A DNA stretch of 64,000 nt from JAICIG01 sp035532215 (GTDB lineage: Bacteria > Planctomycetota > Planctomycetia > Pirellulales > JAICIG01), in assembly GCA_035532215.1 (NCBI GenBank), contig DATKRK010000312.1:1-64000 (forward strand), given 5' to 3'. Positions 53,907 to 61,863 of this stretch are shown one piece after another. The notes below the pieces were generated by a model that had not been told where the DNA came from, ran no database searches, and saw only the letters and a program-made list of their open reading frames with translations. A program made the position numbers and the translations under genes. Every line of letters begins with the position of its first letter. The first letter of the stretch is position 1.

Positions 53907-54293
53907 ATGCCAAGACTCAAGGGACGACGATCGATGAACGCGAAACAATTGGAGTTTTACAAGCGGCGGCTGGTCGAGATGCGGGCGCGACTGGTCGACG
54001 AGGTCGAACAGTTGCTGGAAAAGGTTCCCGACGACCTGCGGGCCCCAGGCGCGCTCTCGCACGTGCCGACGCACCCGGCCGATCAGGCTACCGAAGGCAT
54101 CGACAAGGAAGTGTTTTTGATTCGCAACGAGCAGCAATTGCAGGCATCCGTACACGCGGCGCTGGAGCGGATCGACGACGGCACGTTCGGCCGCTGCCAG
54201 CAGTGCGGCGAGGAAATCTCCGAACAACGCCTCTCGGCGATTCCCTACGCCTTATACTGCTTCGCCTGCGCCAAGAGCATGCAACCCTCGTAA
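53907..54293 (+). CDS. TraR/DksA-family zinc-finger protein
   Basis: A protein of 128 residues from ATG 53907; ATG 53934 behind AGGGA is an alternative that would drop 9 residues. Helical N-terminal part (FYKRRLVEMRARLVDEVEQLLEKVP), then the C4 finger CQQCGEEI and CFAC (C-x2-C-x17-C-x2-C). Such proteins bind the RNA polymerase secondary channel. Probably cotranscribed with the hibernation factor, pairing transcriptional and translational shutdown. Its last codons are duplicated downstream. Confidence 0.88.
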   Translation: MPRLKGRRSMNAKQLEFYKRRLVEMRARLVDEVEQLLEKVPDDLRAPGALSHVPTHPADQATEGIDKEVFLIRNEQQLQASVHAALERIDDGTFGRCQQCGEEISEQRLSAIPYALYCFACAKSMQPS

Positions 54294-54373
54294 CGGCCCG
54301 CACGCTGCGTCCGCGTAGGTTTGCCGGTCGGCTGGTCGCACCAAGAGCATGCAACCCTCGTAACGGCCCGCAC
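54271..54373 (+). repeat. 33-bp direct repeat covering the 3' end of the DksA-like gene
   Basis: The 33 bases 54271-54303 (start CCAAGAGCATGCAACCCTCG) recur exactly at 54341-54373. The first copy encodes the last residues and stop of the DksA-like protein. The spacing of 70 bases indicates a short local duplication. Confidence 0.9.
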
Positions 54374-54417
54374 TGCGCGCCGTTCTGCCGCCTATCGGGA
54401 ACGCCCTCCCCGGCGTT

Positions 54418-54640
54418 CATCGATCGAGCCGATCCGGTCGTGTGGCCGGGGGCCGATGGTCCGCGCGATTGCGCTGAGTTGCAGGGCTTTCCCGAGCGCG
54501 GGTTCCGCTTCGTCGACCAACTATTCAGCGAAGCGGAAATTGACGAACTGGCGCGCGAAGCCCAGCAGCTTGCGCAAACCGTCGACCCGCGGGCGCCGGG
54601 CGTTTCGCCTCGAACCGGCGATGAAAACGACGCGGCCCAA
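54418..54640 (+). pseudogene. possible phytanoyl-CoA dioxygenase N-terminal relic
   Basis: One frame reads GFPERGFRFVDQLFSEAEIDELAREAQQLAQTVDPRAPGVSP, similar to the start of PhyH-type Fe(II)/2-oxoglutarate dioxygenases. There is no start codon with a ribosome binding site, and the metal-binding HxD/H region is absent. It follows the duplicated dksA-like tail, so it may have been truncated by the same event. Confidence 0.35.
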
Positions 54641-54812
54641 ATAGCCGCGCAGCCCAAAATCGCAAGTATTCGTCGCGGCCTGAACATGCTCGCGAGTCCC
54701 TTCGCTCCTGCTCGAGTTTTGGCGCGCGGCCCGACAGCCGGTCGTTAACGCGGCGCCGACGGCTACGCGTTTTGCACAAACTGCCGCGACTCGCAGTTCG
54801 CCGTCGCTCGCG

Positions 54813-54949
54813 CTAGCCCGGATTATTCACAGCCCGGCTATTACTTGACAAAACGCTCGATACCAACCCGAAGCGCAAGCGAGGTAAGTGCGTTGTTCAA
54901 CCTCGCTTGCGCTTCGGGTTGGTGTGGGCTGATGAATAATCCGCGCTAG
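54813..54949. mobile_element. 137-bp palindromic MITE-like element, copy 1
   Basis: Ends CTAGCCCGGATTATTCA (54813-) and GATGAATAATCCGCGCTAG (-54949) are inverted repeats. Inside, ACCAACCCGAAGCGCAAGC and its complement form a second inverted repeat. It aligns along its whole length with the reverse complement of 59328-59465. There is no coding capacity. Confidence 0.8.
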
Positions 54950-55061
54950 GGCCACGACTTCGCAAGTTTCGTCCGGCAGAACAAGGTCACTTGCGACCGG
55001 CCCTATCGAGGGAGCTTAGCGCCCGCCACGGTTTCGCTCGCGACGCAGCGCAGCATCTGGT

Positions 55062-56918
55062 TCAGCCGCTGATGTGGTCGTAGAGAATCGCCTTGCAGCG
55101 GGCGAAGTGTTGGGCCTGCCGTGCGTCGTACTTGGCGTCGCGAAGATCGACCAGGTAGAAGTCGGCGCCTTCGACAGTCGCCCCGCGCAAATCGGCGCCG
55201 CGTAGATTAGCTTTGCGAATCTCCTCGGGCGATTTGAAGCCCTGCTCCTCGAAGTCGTCGGTGTAAAACCCGGTGCGGCTGCCTTCGCAAGCGATCGGGC
55301 TGCCAACGAGGCCGCTGCGCGACGAGCCGAGATGAAACGACGCATTCGTAAAATCGGCGTCGCGCAAGTCGGCGAATTCCCACTGGACGTCGGCCAATCC
55401 CGCCTGCTGCAAGTCGGCCCCGCGCAGTTTGGCCCTGGGCAAGTGACTTCCAGTCAAGTTCGCTCGGATGAGCTTGGCATCCTCCAAACGGGCGTCGGCG
55501 AGTGCGAGGAATTCCAGGTCGGCTTCGGTCAGGTCGGCGCCTTCGAGGCAAGCGTCGTCGAGCACGGTCTCGGAAAGCCGCACGCGGTGCAGTCGTGAGT
55601 CCGAGAGGTCGGCCGAGGAAAGATTGGCCCGCGAGAGAATGGCGCCGTCGAGCCGCGCCTCGTTCAGCCAGGCGCCCGTCAAGTTGGCGCCCGTGAAATC
55701 GGCCTGCGTCAGATCGGCATTGCGGAAATCGGCGTGCGACAGGTTCGCGCGCTGCAAATGGGCGTGCTTCCAAACGCTGTGGGCGGCCTTCGCTTGCGAC
55801 AAATCGCCCCCCGCCGCATTGGCTTCATATAGATCGGCGTATTCCAGATTCGCGCCGGCCAGCTTGGCCCCGCTGAGCACAATCTGCTCGGCGCCGGCGC
55901 CTTTGAGCGAGGCGCGGCTCAGATCGGCGCCCGAAAAATCGGTTAGCCTAAGACTACCGCCAGACAAGTCGATGCCGGGCCAAATCGCGCCGGTGAACAC
56001 GGCGCCCGCCAAGCGGGCGCTCGTGCCTGGTTGTGGCCGCCAATCGCAGTCGGCAGCGTGGAGCAGACTTGCCGCCACTCGATGATAGTGTACAAGCGGC
56101 CGGCCAAGGATTTTCTCTAAGCTGCGTCTTGCTGCGGGCCGCTTGGCCAGCCGGCGCCCAGTTTCAGCGAGTAGATCGTGGGGCCAAGGGCCGGCTAGAA
56201 AACCCATCTGCTCGTCGTCCGCCTCGATCGCTTGCGGGAAATACCAGGCCGCCAGCAGCGTCTGCACGATGCGATGCCGCAGCCAGCCAAGCGCTTCGCA
56301 TCCCGAACGCGTTGCGGCCAATACGGAGCGAAAACTTACCGCCGCACCTTCCCACCCGAGCAAGGCAGCCAGCGCGTACGTCGCTTCACGCGGCGTCAAC
56401 CTTGCGGCGAGCTGCTGCGTGATGATCTCGCGAAAGTCGTCCTGGCGCTCGTCGCGCGCCAGTTCGTCGAGCACCAGTCGCCAAACTTGCGGCGAGCCGT
56501 GCAGGCGGCGCCGCTCCGGCATGGCGCGAACGCGGGCCATAACCGACGCACACTCGCTCGGATGTACGGCCAGCACATATTCCAGCAGTTCGTCGTCGGA
56601 CCACGAGGCCAACTGCCGCGACGCCGAAGCGCCTGCCAAAGGTTGCGACGTCGTGTAGATCAATCGCCCCTGTAAGCCGGCAGCCAAGGTTTCGACCCTC
56701 GAGGGTTCGTCGAGGAATTGCACGCCGCCTCGCCCCAGTGCGGCCGCCAACAGGGCCAACGAGGTCGATTTGCCCGCGCCCGGTCCGCCGACGATTTCAA
56801 AGGCGCCGCGGTCGTTCGCTTCGAGCCAGTCGGCGGCTTCGTCTTCGAGCAGCAGCAAATCGCCGGTCTCGGGCGAGATAACGCGAGGTCGAACGGGAGC
56901 TTGAAAGGTTGGCGTCAT
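55062..56918 (-). CDS. P-loop NTPase - pentapeptide-repeat fusion protein
   Basis: A protein of 618 residues. Walker A GGPGAGKST at 44-52, then an alpha-helical region to about 300 of the kind found in STAND-type NTPases (WSDDELLEYVLAVHP, LTPREATYALAALLGWEG). Residues 308-618 are mostly pentapeptide repeats of A(D/N)LxX form, such as GADLSRASLKGA and RANLSHADFRNADLTQADF, forming a right-handed quadrilateral helix; the order is disturbed near 520-560. No enzyme domain is fused. STAND proteins with repeat sensors act as molecular switches, so a sensing role is inferred. Confidence 0.8.
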   Translation of the reverse strand: MTPTFQAPVRPRVISPETGDLLLLEDEAADWLEANDRGAFEIVGGPGAGKSTSLALLAAALGRGGVQFLDEPSRVETLAAGLQGRLIYTTSQPLAGASASRQLASWSDDELLEYVLAVHPSECASVMARVRAMPERRRLHGSPQVWRLVLDELARDERQDDFREIITQQLAARLTPREATYALAALLGWEGAAVSFRSVLAATRSGCEALGWLRHRIVQTLLAAWYFPQAIEADDEQMGFLAGPWPHDLLAETGRRLAKRPAARRSLEKILGRPLVHYHRVAASLLHAADCDWRPQPGTSARLAGAVFTGAIWPGIDLSGGSLRLTDFSGADLSRASLKGAGAEQIVLSGAKLAGANLEYADLYEANAAGGDLSQAKAAHSVWKHAHLQRANLSHADFRNADLTQADFTGANLTGAWLNEARLDGAILSRANLSSADLSDSRLHRVRLSETVLDDACLEGADLTEADLEFLALADARLEDAKLIRANLTGSHLPRAKLRGADLQQAGLADVQWEFADLRDADFTNASFHLGSSRSGLVGSPIACEGSRTGFYTDDFEEQGFKSPEEIRKANLRGADLRGATVEGADFYLVDLRDAKYDARQAQHFARCKAILYDHISG

Positions 56919-57036
56919 AGGGCCTCGGGCAGCCGGCCTGGCCGCCGCTGAACGCTCGAACGGCTGGTCCCTTTGATCGTGCGTACATTCTACCGTCGCG
57001 GCGAAAGGAGATGCTACCGTTATGCGGCGCAGAATG

Positions 57037-57095
57037 GCGGGCGAGGGCGCCCGCTGCTCAAGGTTGGTGTGACGGGCGAGGGCGCCCGTCCCTCC
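57037..57095. repeat. GGGCGAGGGCGCCCG dispersed repeat, two units
   Basis: Units at 57037-57060 and 57071-57095 share GGGCGAGGGCGCCCG. A partial GGGCGA unit follows. They lie in the 378-base gap before the creatininase-like gene. Confidence 0.7.
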
Positions 57096-57296
57096 ATGAC
57101 GGGCGATCGGGCGGGCGAGGCGCTTGACCCACCTCGGTTGCCGAGAGAGTCCCGCCGCGGCGTGACGAGGTTATCGCCGCCTGCCTCATGTTGTCATGGG
57201 CCGTGTCTGGCCTTAGGATATGGGCTTGATCGCCGGGGGAAGCGCCCTCGTCAAATTATCTTGCTTCATCGATTTTCTGCTGTGAAAGGGACCGCG

Positions 57297-58130
57297 ATGC
57301 TCCGCGCTTGCATCTTTGTGCCTGTGCTGCTCGTCCTCGCCGTTCAGGGCGAACTGCCTTCGCCGGAAAGCCCCGATCCGAATTCGCCCCGGCCGATCGA
57401 AGCCTTCGACACGGTGTTTACCGAAGAAATGACCTGGATGGAGATCCGCGACGCTCTGGCCGCGGGAAAGACGACGGCGATCGTGGCCACGGGCGGAATC
57501 GAGCAGAACGGCCCCTATCTGGCCACCGGCAAACACAACTACGTGTTGCGGGCCACGACGCAGGCCATCGCCCGCAAGCTGGGCGATGCGTTGGTGGCGC
57601 CGATCGTGCCGTTCGTGCCCGAGGGCGATATTTCGCCGCCCACCGGCCACATGCGCTATCCCGGCACGATCAGTCTCACGGAAAAGACCTACGCAGCGCT
57701 GTTGACCGACATTTGCGCCAGCCTGAAGACGAGCGGCTTCGAAGAAATCGTGTTGATCGGCGACAGCGGCGGCAACCAGGCGGGGATGAAACGCGTGGCC
57801 GAGCAATTGAACGCCGCCTGGGCCGACAGCGGCGTGCGCTTGCTCTACATTCCCGAGTATTACGACTACGCGGGCGTGAACAAGTGGCTAGAGGAAGAGG
57901 GCGTCAAGCAAACGCCCGAAGGATTGCACGACGACTTCGCCATCACGGCGATGATGATGACGGTCGATCCCAACACGGTGCGGATGAAAGAGCGCGGTGC
58001 GGCAGGCAAGTTCAGCATCAACGGCGTCGACCTGGCGCCAGCCCCCAAGACGATCGAATGGGGCAAGAGAATCATCGAGTTCCGGGCCAACGCCACCGTG
58101 AAGTCGATCAAGCAAGCTCGCGGAACTTGA
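57297..58130 (+). CDS. creatininase-family protein, secreted, altered metal site
   Basis: A protein of 277 residues from ATG 57297 with a signal peptide (MLRACIFVPVLLVLAVQG). The family core is visible (GKTTAIVATGGIEQNGPYLATGKHN at 58-81, PFVPEGDISPPTGHMRYPGTIS, GDSGGNQAGM). The usual EQHGPHLPLxTD metal motif reads EQNGPYLATGKHN, with His replaced by Asn and Asp by Lys. A changed substrate or loss of activity is possible. It stands alone. Confidence 0.78.
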   Translation: MLRACIFVPVLLVLAVQGELPSPESPDPNSPRPIEAFDTVFTEEMTWMEIRDALAAGKTTAIVATGGIEQNGPYLATGKHNYVLRATTQAIARKLGDALVAPIVPFVPEGDISPPTGHMRYPGTISLTEKTYAALLTDICASLKTSGFEEIVLIGDSGGNQAGMKRVAEQLNAAWADSGVRLLYIPEYYDYAGVNKWLEEEGVKQTPEGLHDDFAITAMMMTVDPNTVRMKERGAAGKFSINGVDLAPAPKTIEWGKRIIEFRANATVKSIKQARGT

Positions 58131-58228
58131 TCGAACGCTGGAAAGCTTCCATGCAGGCAGCGTATCGCTCGGGAGGGCGATATTCAATGTTTCTTCAGCA
58201 GGGTGCGACGTTCGCCGCCGAATACGGC

Positions 58229-58450
58229 TCAGAACGCCCGGTCGTCGGCCCGGCTCAACAATTCGTCTGCGCGCCGCAGCAGATCGAGTCCTGAATCGGA
58301 AAGCGATGCGCGAGGGCTTTCCGGGTCGTAGGCCAGGAAACGCCCGTGGCAGTGCATGCACGCCACCTGGCGCCCCAGGTACTCGACCCGCACGCGCAAT
58401 GCGCGGCCGCAGGTGGGGCACTGCTGAATGTAGTGTGTCGAGACGCTCAT
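58229..58450 (-). CDS. small zinc-ribbon protein
   Basis: A protein of 73 residues. Zinc ribbon CPTCGRALRV and ACMHCHGRF (C-x2-C, C-x2-C, about 11-14 and 31-34), followed by a helical acidic/basic tail. Similar short ribbon proteins are common in planctomycetes. It lies 63 bases after the hemerythrin-like gene and may be cotranscribed. Confidence 0.7.
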   Translation of the reverse strand: MSVSTHYIQQCPTCGRALRVRVEYLGRQVACMHCHGRFLAYDPESPRASLSDSGLDLLRRADELLSRADDRAF

Positions 58451-58513
58451 GCAAAACTCTCCTGGAACTCCTCCCTGCGCCGGCGGCCAAGGGCCCTGCC
58501 GCCGACAAACCGG

Positions 58514-58981
58514 CTAGTCGCCGGTTGCCGAATCCAACTTGAAAACTTGTTGCGCCAGTTCGGCCTCGCCGGCCTCTTGGTCGTAAAACTGCTCGCAAAA
58601 GTTTTCGAAGGTCATTTCCGCCAATTTCCACGTCTGTTCCCAACGGCCGCGCGCCACGTCGAGATCGCACTGGTCGATCAAGCGGCTGAGCTCTTCGAAC
58701 AGCACCTTGTGCTCCGCCTTGATCGCGCCGATTCGCCGGCCGAGGGGCGCCGCCGTTTTCGCCGCGTGGTCCAAGTAGCCGTCGTGCTCTTTCAAGGCGA
58801 ACATCATCCCCAGGTGCTCTCGCAATTCGTCGAGAGCGTCCATCAGCCGCGCGGCGCCAAGCGCCCGTTTCGTCCGATGCTCGTGAAACATCTCGCAGAC
58901 TTGCATCAACAACGCCTCGAGTTCCTGGTGCTCTCGCAACACGTCCTCTTCGACGACGAATTCCCTTGATACTTTCGACAT
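58514..58981 (-). CDS. hemerythrin-like (HHE) four-helix protein
   Basis: A protein of 155 residues, AAGGAG ribosome binding site 7 bases before ATG. Metal-site residues in the HHE pattern: H18 (REHQELEALL), H56 (LREHLGMMFALKEH), H91 (KAEHKVLFEEL) and carboxylates near 129-139 (CEQFYDQEAGE). The last canonical His is replaced. Hemerythrins bind O2 or NO or store iron. Its presence 4 kb from the NO-stress block is suggestive, but no sigma-54 element is seen upstream. Confidence 0.68.
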   Translation of the reverse strand: MSKVSREFVVEEDVLREHQELEALLMQVCEMFHEHRTKRALGAARLMDALDELREHLGMMFALKEHDGYLDHAAKTAAPLGRRIGAIKAEHKVLFEELSRLIDQCDLDVARGRWEQTWKLAEMTFENFCEQFYDQEAGEAELAQQVFKLDSATGD

Positions 58982-59327
58982 CTTGACGACTCCTTGGACT
59001 CACGGATGAGTCCGCCACTGACCTCGCGCGCCGACCTTCGATCTTGATGCGATCTTAGGGGCGGTTGTTATCGAAAGGCGTCGGGACATAAATGACGCGA
59101 ATCGCGGCTTTGCCGGCGCCTAACGTCGAATAAGCTTTTTCCAAGCCGATATGAACCTGTCTTTCGCAAACAGATCAATGGTTTACTTTAGGAATTTGCC
59201 TGGGGCGGCGTCAACCATTCAAACCGCGTGCCAAGCCCGCTTTTTCGCCGTTCTTGTGCAGATGGCGACCTCGCGGGCCTGCCCGACTCGAACGCTGGCC
59301 AACTTTGCGCCAGGCGCTGAAAGACAA

Positions 59328-59465
59328 TTAGCCCGGATTATTCATCAGCCCACACCAACCCGAAGCGCAAGCGAGGCGGAGCAACGCACTTACCTCGCTG
59401 GCGCTTCGGGTTTGCATGGAGCGCTTTGTCAAGTAATAGCTGGGCTGATGAATAATCCGGGTTAG
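59328..59465. mobile_element. 138-bp palindromic MITE-like element, copy 2 (inverted)
   Basis: Ends TTAGCCCGGATTATTCATC and GATGAATAATCCGGGTTAG are near-perfect inverted repeats of about 25 bases. The reverse complement aligns with 54813-54949. The two copies bracket 4.4 kb in opposite orientation. Confidence 0.8.
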
Positions 59466-59593
59466 TCGACGAGGACAAAACCTGCCCTGCGCGAGGCCGG
59501 AAAGCAAACGGCGCCAATGAGTTTCCCAAACGCCGCGCAGCGGAATCGCGGCTTTGCAAGCCTGCTCGCGGCTGGTACAGTTTTGCCAGATCC

Positions 59594-60454
59594 ATGAACA
59601 ACTACCTTGACTATCTGACTTTGTGCGCTGCCGCTGCAGCGGGGGGGGCGATCAATTCGATCGCAGGCGGCGGGACCTTGCTGACTTTTCCTGCCTTGTT
59701 CGCCGCCTTAGGCGCCTCCGACGACGCATCGGTGATCGCCAACGCGACCAGCACCGTAGCGCTGTTTCCCGGCTCGCTGGCCAGCATGGCGGGCTATCGC
59801 CGCGAGCTGGCCGAGGCGCCCCGCTGGTCGCTGTGGCTGATCCTTCCTTGTTTGCTGGGCGGTTACTGCGGCTCGCGGCTGGTGATTTGGCTGCCGTCGG
59901 CCACCTTCAAGACGCTCGTGCCGTGGCTGATTCTCGTGGCGGCGCTGTTGTTTTGGCTGCAGCCGCAGATCGGCAAGCGGCTCGGCATCGGCCGCGAACA
60001 TGCTCCGGCCACGCGCCGCTCGATCGCCGGCACCATGGTCTTTCAGTTGCTGGTGGCCGTGTACGGCGGGTACTTTGGAGCGGGCATTGGTATTTTGATG
60101 CTCAGCGCGCTGGCCATGATGGGTTTGGGCGATATTCACCGCATGAACGCACTGAAGACGCTCTTGGGATCGTGCATCAACGGCGTGGCCGTCGTCGTGT
60201 TCGTCGCGGGGGGCAAAGTGAATTGGCGCTACGCCCTGGTGATGGCGGCCGCGGCCATCGTCGGCGGCTATTTCGGCGCCCATTTCGCCCGGCGGCTCGA
60301 TCGCAACCTGGTCCGCCGCACGGTGGTGAGCATCGGCTTCGTGCTGGCCGCCTATTATTTTTACGGTCAGTTGAAGCCGCTCCTTTCGCCGAGCGAGCAG
60401 CCGCCGGCAACGGCCAGCGCGTCTCAACCGCCTGGAGCGGCCAGTTTGATTTAG
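59594..60454 (+). CDS. TauE/SafE-family permease
   Basis: A protein of 286 residues with about eight hydrophobic segments. It contains the two family repeats, AAGGAINSIAGGGTLLTFPAL near 15-35 and GGYFGAGIGILMLSALAMMG near 155-174. Such proteins export sulfite or sulfonates or sulfur-containing anions. It lacks neighbouring sulfur genes; cysH is 40 kb away. Its stop overlaps that of the convergent STAS gene by 4 bases. Confidence 0.88.
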   Translation: MNNYLDYLTLCAAAAAGGAINSIAGGGTLLTFPALFAALGASDDASVIANATSTVALFPGSLASMAGYRRELAEAPRWSLWLILPCLLGGYCGSRLVIWLPSATFKTLVPWLILVAALLFWLQPQIGKRLGIGREHAPATRRSIAGTMVFQLLVAVYGGYFGAGIGILMLSALAMMGLGDIHRMNALKTLLGSCINGVAVVVFVAGGKVNWRYALVMAAAAIVGGYFGAHFARRLDRNLVRRTVVSIGFVLAAYYFYGQLKPLLSPSEQPPATASASQPPGAASLI

Positions 60455-60807
60455 CCGCCAGGGGCGGCCAGTGCGCGCTGCGCTTCGTCGCGAGTCGGGT
60501 AGATGTCCCAGATCGTGTCGAGCTTGCTGGCGTGCAGCACCTCGCCGCAAAGTTCGTTCACGTGACAAAGCGCCATGCGGCCCTCTCGATCGCGAAGCCG
60601 CTTCCAGGCGCGAACCAGGACGCCCAAAAAGCTCGAACCGATGAAAGTCGTATCGCTCAGGTCGAGCAGGAGCACCGGCGGATCGGCCCGCTCGACGGCG
60701 CCGGTCAGCAAAGCGGAGAACTCGCTCACTTTGCGATCGTCGAGCGAATCGAATTGGGGATCGACGTTGAAAATCGTTACGCCATCGACCTGCGACACGT
60801 GGGGCAT
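60451..60807 (-). CDS. STAS-domain anti-sigma-factor antagonist
   Basis: A protein of 118 residues covering one STAS domain, with the phosphorylatable serine region LDLSDTTFIGSSFLGVLVRAW (S58/S59). In the SpoIIAA/RsbV scheme the unphosphorylated form captures the anti-sigma kinase. The gene upstream encodes a receiver-HATPase protein, the likely kinase partner; 39 bases separate them. Confidence 0.88.
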   Translation of the reverse strand: MPHVSQVDGVTIFNVDPQFDSLDDRKVSEFSALLTGAVERADPPVLLLDLSDTTFIGSSFLGVLVRAWKRLRDREGRMALCHVNELCGEVLHASKLDTIWDIYPTRDEAQRALAAPGG

Positions 60808-60846
60808 GATCGGGTTCTCTTTTCGTCGGCGTGCTTTGGGAACGGG

Positions 60847-61734
60847 TTAGCGCCCGCTTTTCTTGACCATCGTAATCTCGTTGCCGCTCGGATTGTAGCG
60901 CACCTCGTCCATGAACGTGCGAATCAAGAGCAAGCCGCGACCGCTCAGTTTCTCCAGGTTTTCCGGATCGGCGGGGTTGGGCAGCGCCGACGGATCGAAG
61001 CCCGAGCCGGAATCGCGCACCACGAAGGTCGCCTCGTGCCGAGACATCGCGGCGTCGATGTGAACGACGCGGCTGCGATAGGGCTCTTCCTGCCTGCGTT
61101 CTTCGGCGAGCGCGTAATAAACGTCGATGTCCGATTCGCGCAATTCCGAGCTGAGTTCCAGATTGCCGTGATAAACGGCGTTGACCAACGCTTCTTCCAA
61201 CGCGATTCCCACGCGGATGCGCTCCGTCTCGTCGCAGACGCCGAGCCGGACGACGTGTTCCTGCAAGTGGTCGACGACGGCCGCGATCAGACTGGGGTCG
61301 TTGTCGATCACGAACGAGTAGTGCGTGCGCGAGATGCAATCCATCAGCCGGGCGTGGCGCCGGTGCGCTCGGGCCGTGGCCAGCACGCTCTGGACGGTCG
61401 ATTCGAGTTCTCGCGCCAAGCGGGCCTTCGGCACGTAACTGGCGGCGCCGCTGGCCAGGGCCTGTACGGCGATCTCTTCGCTGCCCTGCGCCGTCATCAA
61501 GATCACGGGCACCAAGGGGTGCTTTTCCCGCACGGCCTTGACCAACTCCAGGCCGTTCATCTCGGGCATTTGCAGGTCGGTCAGCACCAGATCGGGCGGC
61601 GAGACTTTGAGCTGTTCGACCGCCTCCTTGCCGTTGGCGGCGTACATGAAGCTCAGCCCAGGGCATTTCTCCAACAGGCCTTGGGCCAGCCGCCGATCGA
61701 CGGCCGAGTCGTCTACAATCAGGATCGTCGTCAT
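60847..61734 (-). CDS. response regulator with RsbW-like anti-sigma kinase domain
   Basis: A protein of 295 residues from ATG 61734; the 19-residue upstream extension is unsupported. Receiver domain at 1-120 with DD at 8-9 and phosphoacceptor D53. Residues 140-295 form a GHKL ATPase of the RsbW/SpoIIAB type: N box EEALVNAVYHGN at 180-191, G1 DSGSGFD near 250, G2 GRGLLLI near 275. It pairs with the STAS protein as a partner-switching module whose activity is set by phosphorylation. No sigma-B-type factor is adjacent. Confidence 0.88.
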   Translation of the reverse strand: MTTILIVDDSAVDRRLAQGLLEKCPGLSFMYAANGKEAVEQLKVSPPDLVLTDLQMPEMNGLELVKAVREKHPLVPVILMTAQGSEEIAVQALASGAASYVPKARLARELESTVQSVLATARAHRRHARLMDCISRTHYSFVIDNDPSLIAAVVDHLQEHVVRLGVCDETERIRVGIALEEALVNAVYHGNLELSSELRESDIDVYYALAEERRQEEPYRSRVVHIDAAMSRHEATFVVRDSGSGFDPSALPNPADPENLEKLSGRGLLLIRTFMDEVRYNPSGNEITMVKKSGR

Positions 61735-61863
61735 GCTGCCGCTCTCTTCACATGATTGCCGCGACGCCCGAGGCTCGTGTTGCAAGTGCAACTCGCCGAC
61801 CGCCCCAGATGTGTGCTTGCGAGGCTTCCATTCTATCGCACGTTGCGCGCGAACTTCAACTCG

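Noticed and set aside
59622..61755. 710-residue plus-strand frame spanning the TauE and partner-switch genes
   Set aside because: Out-of-frame shadow of three real genes.
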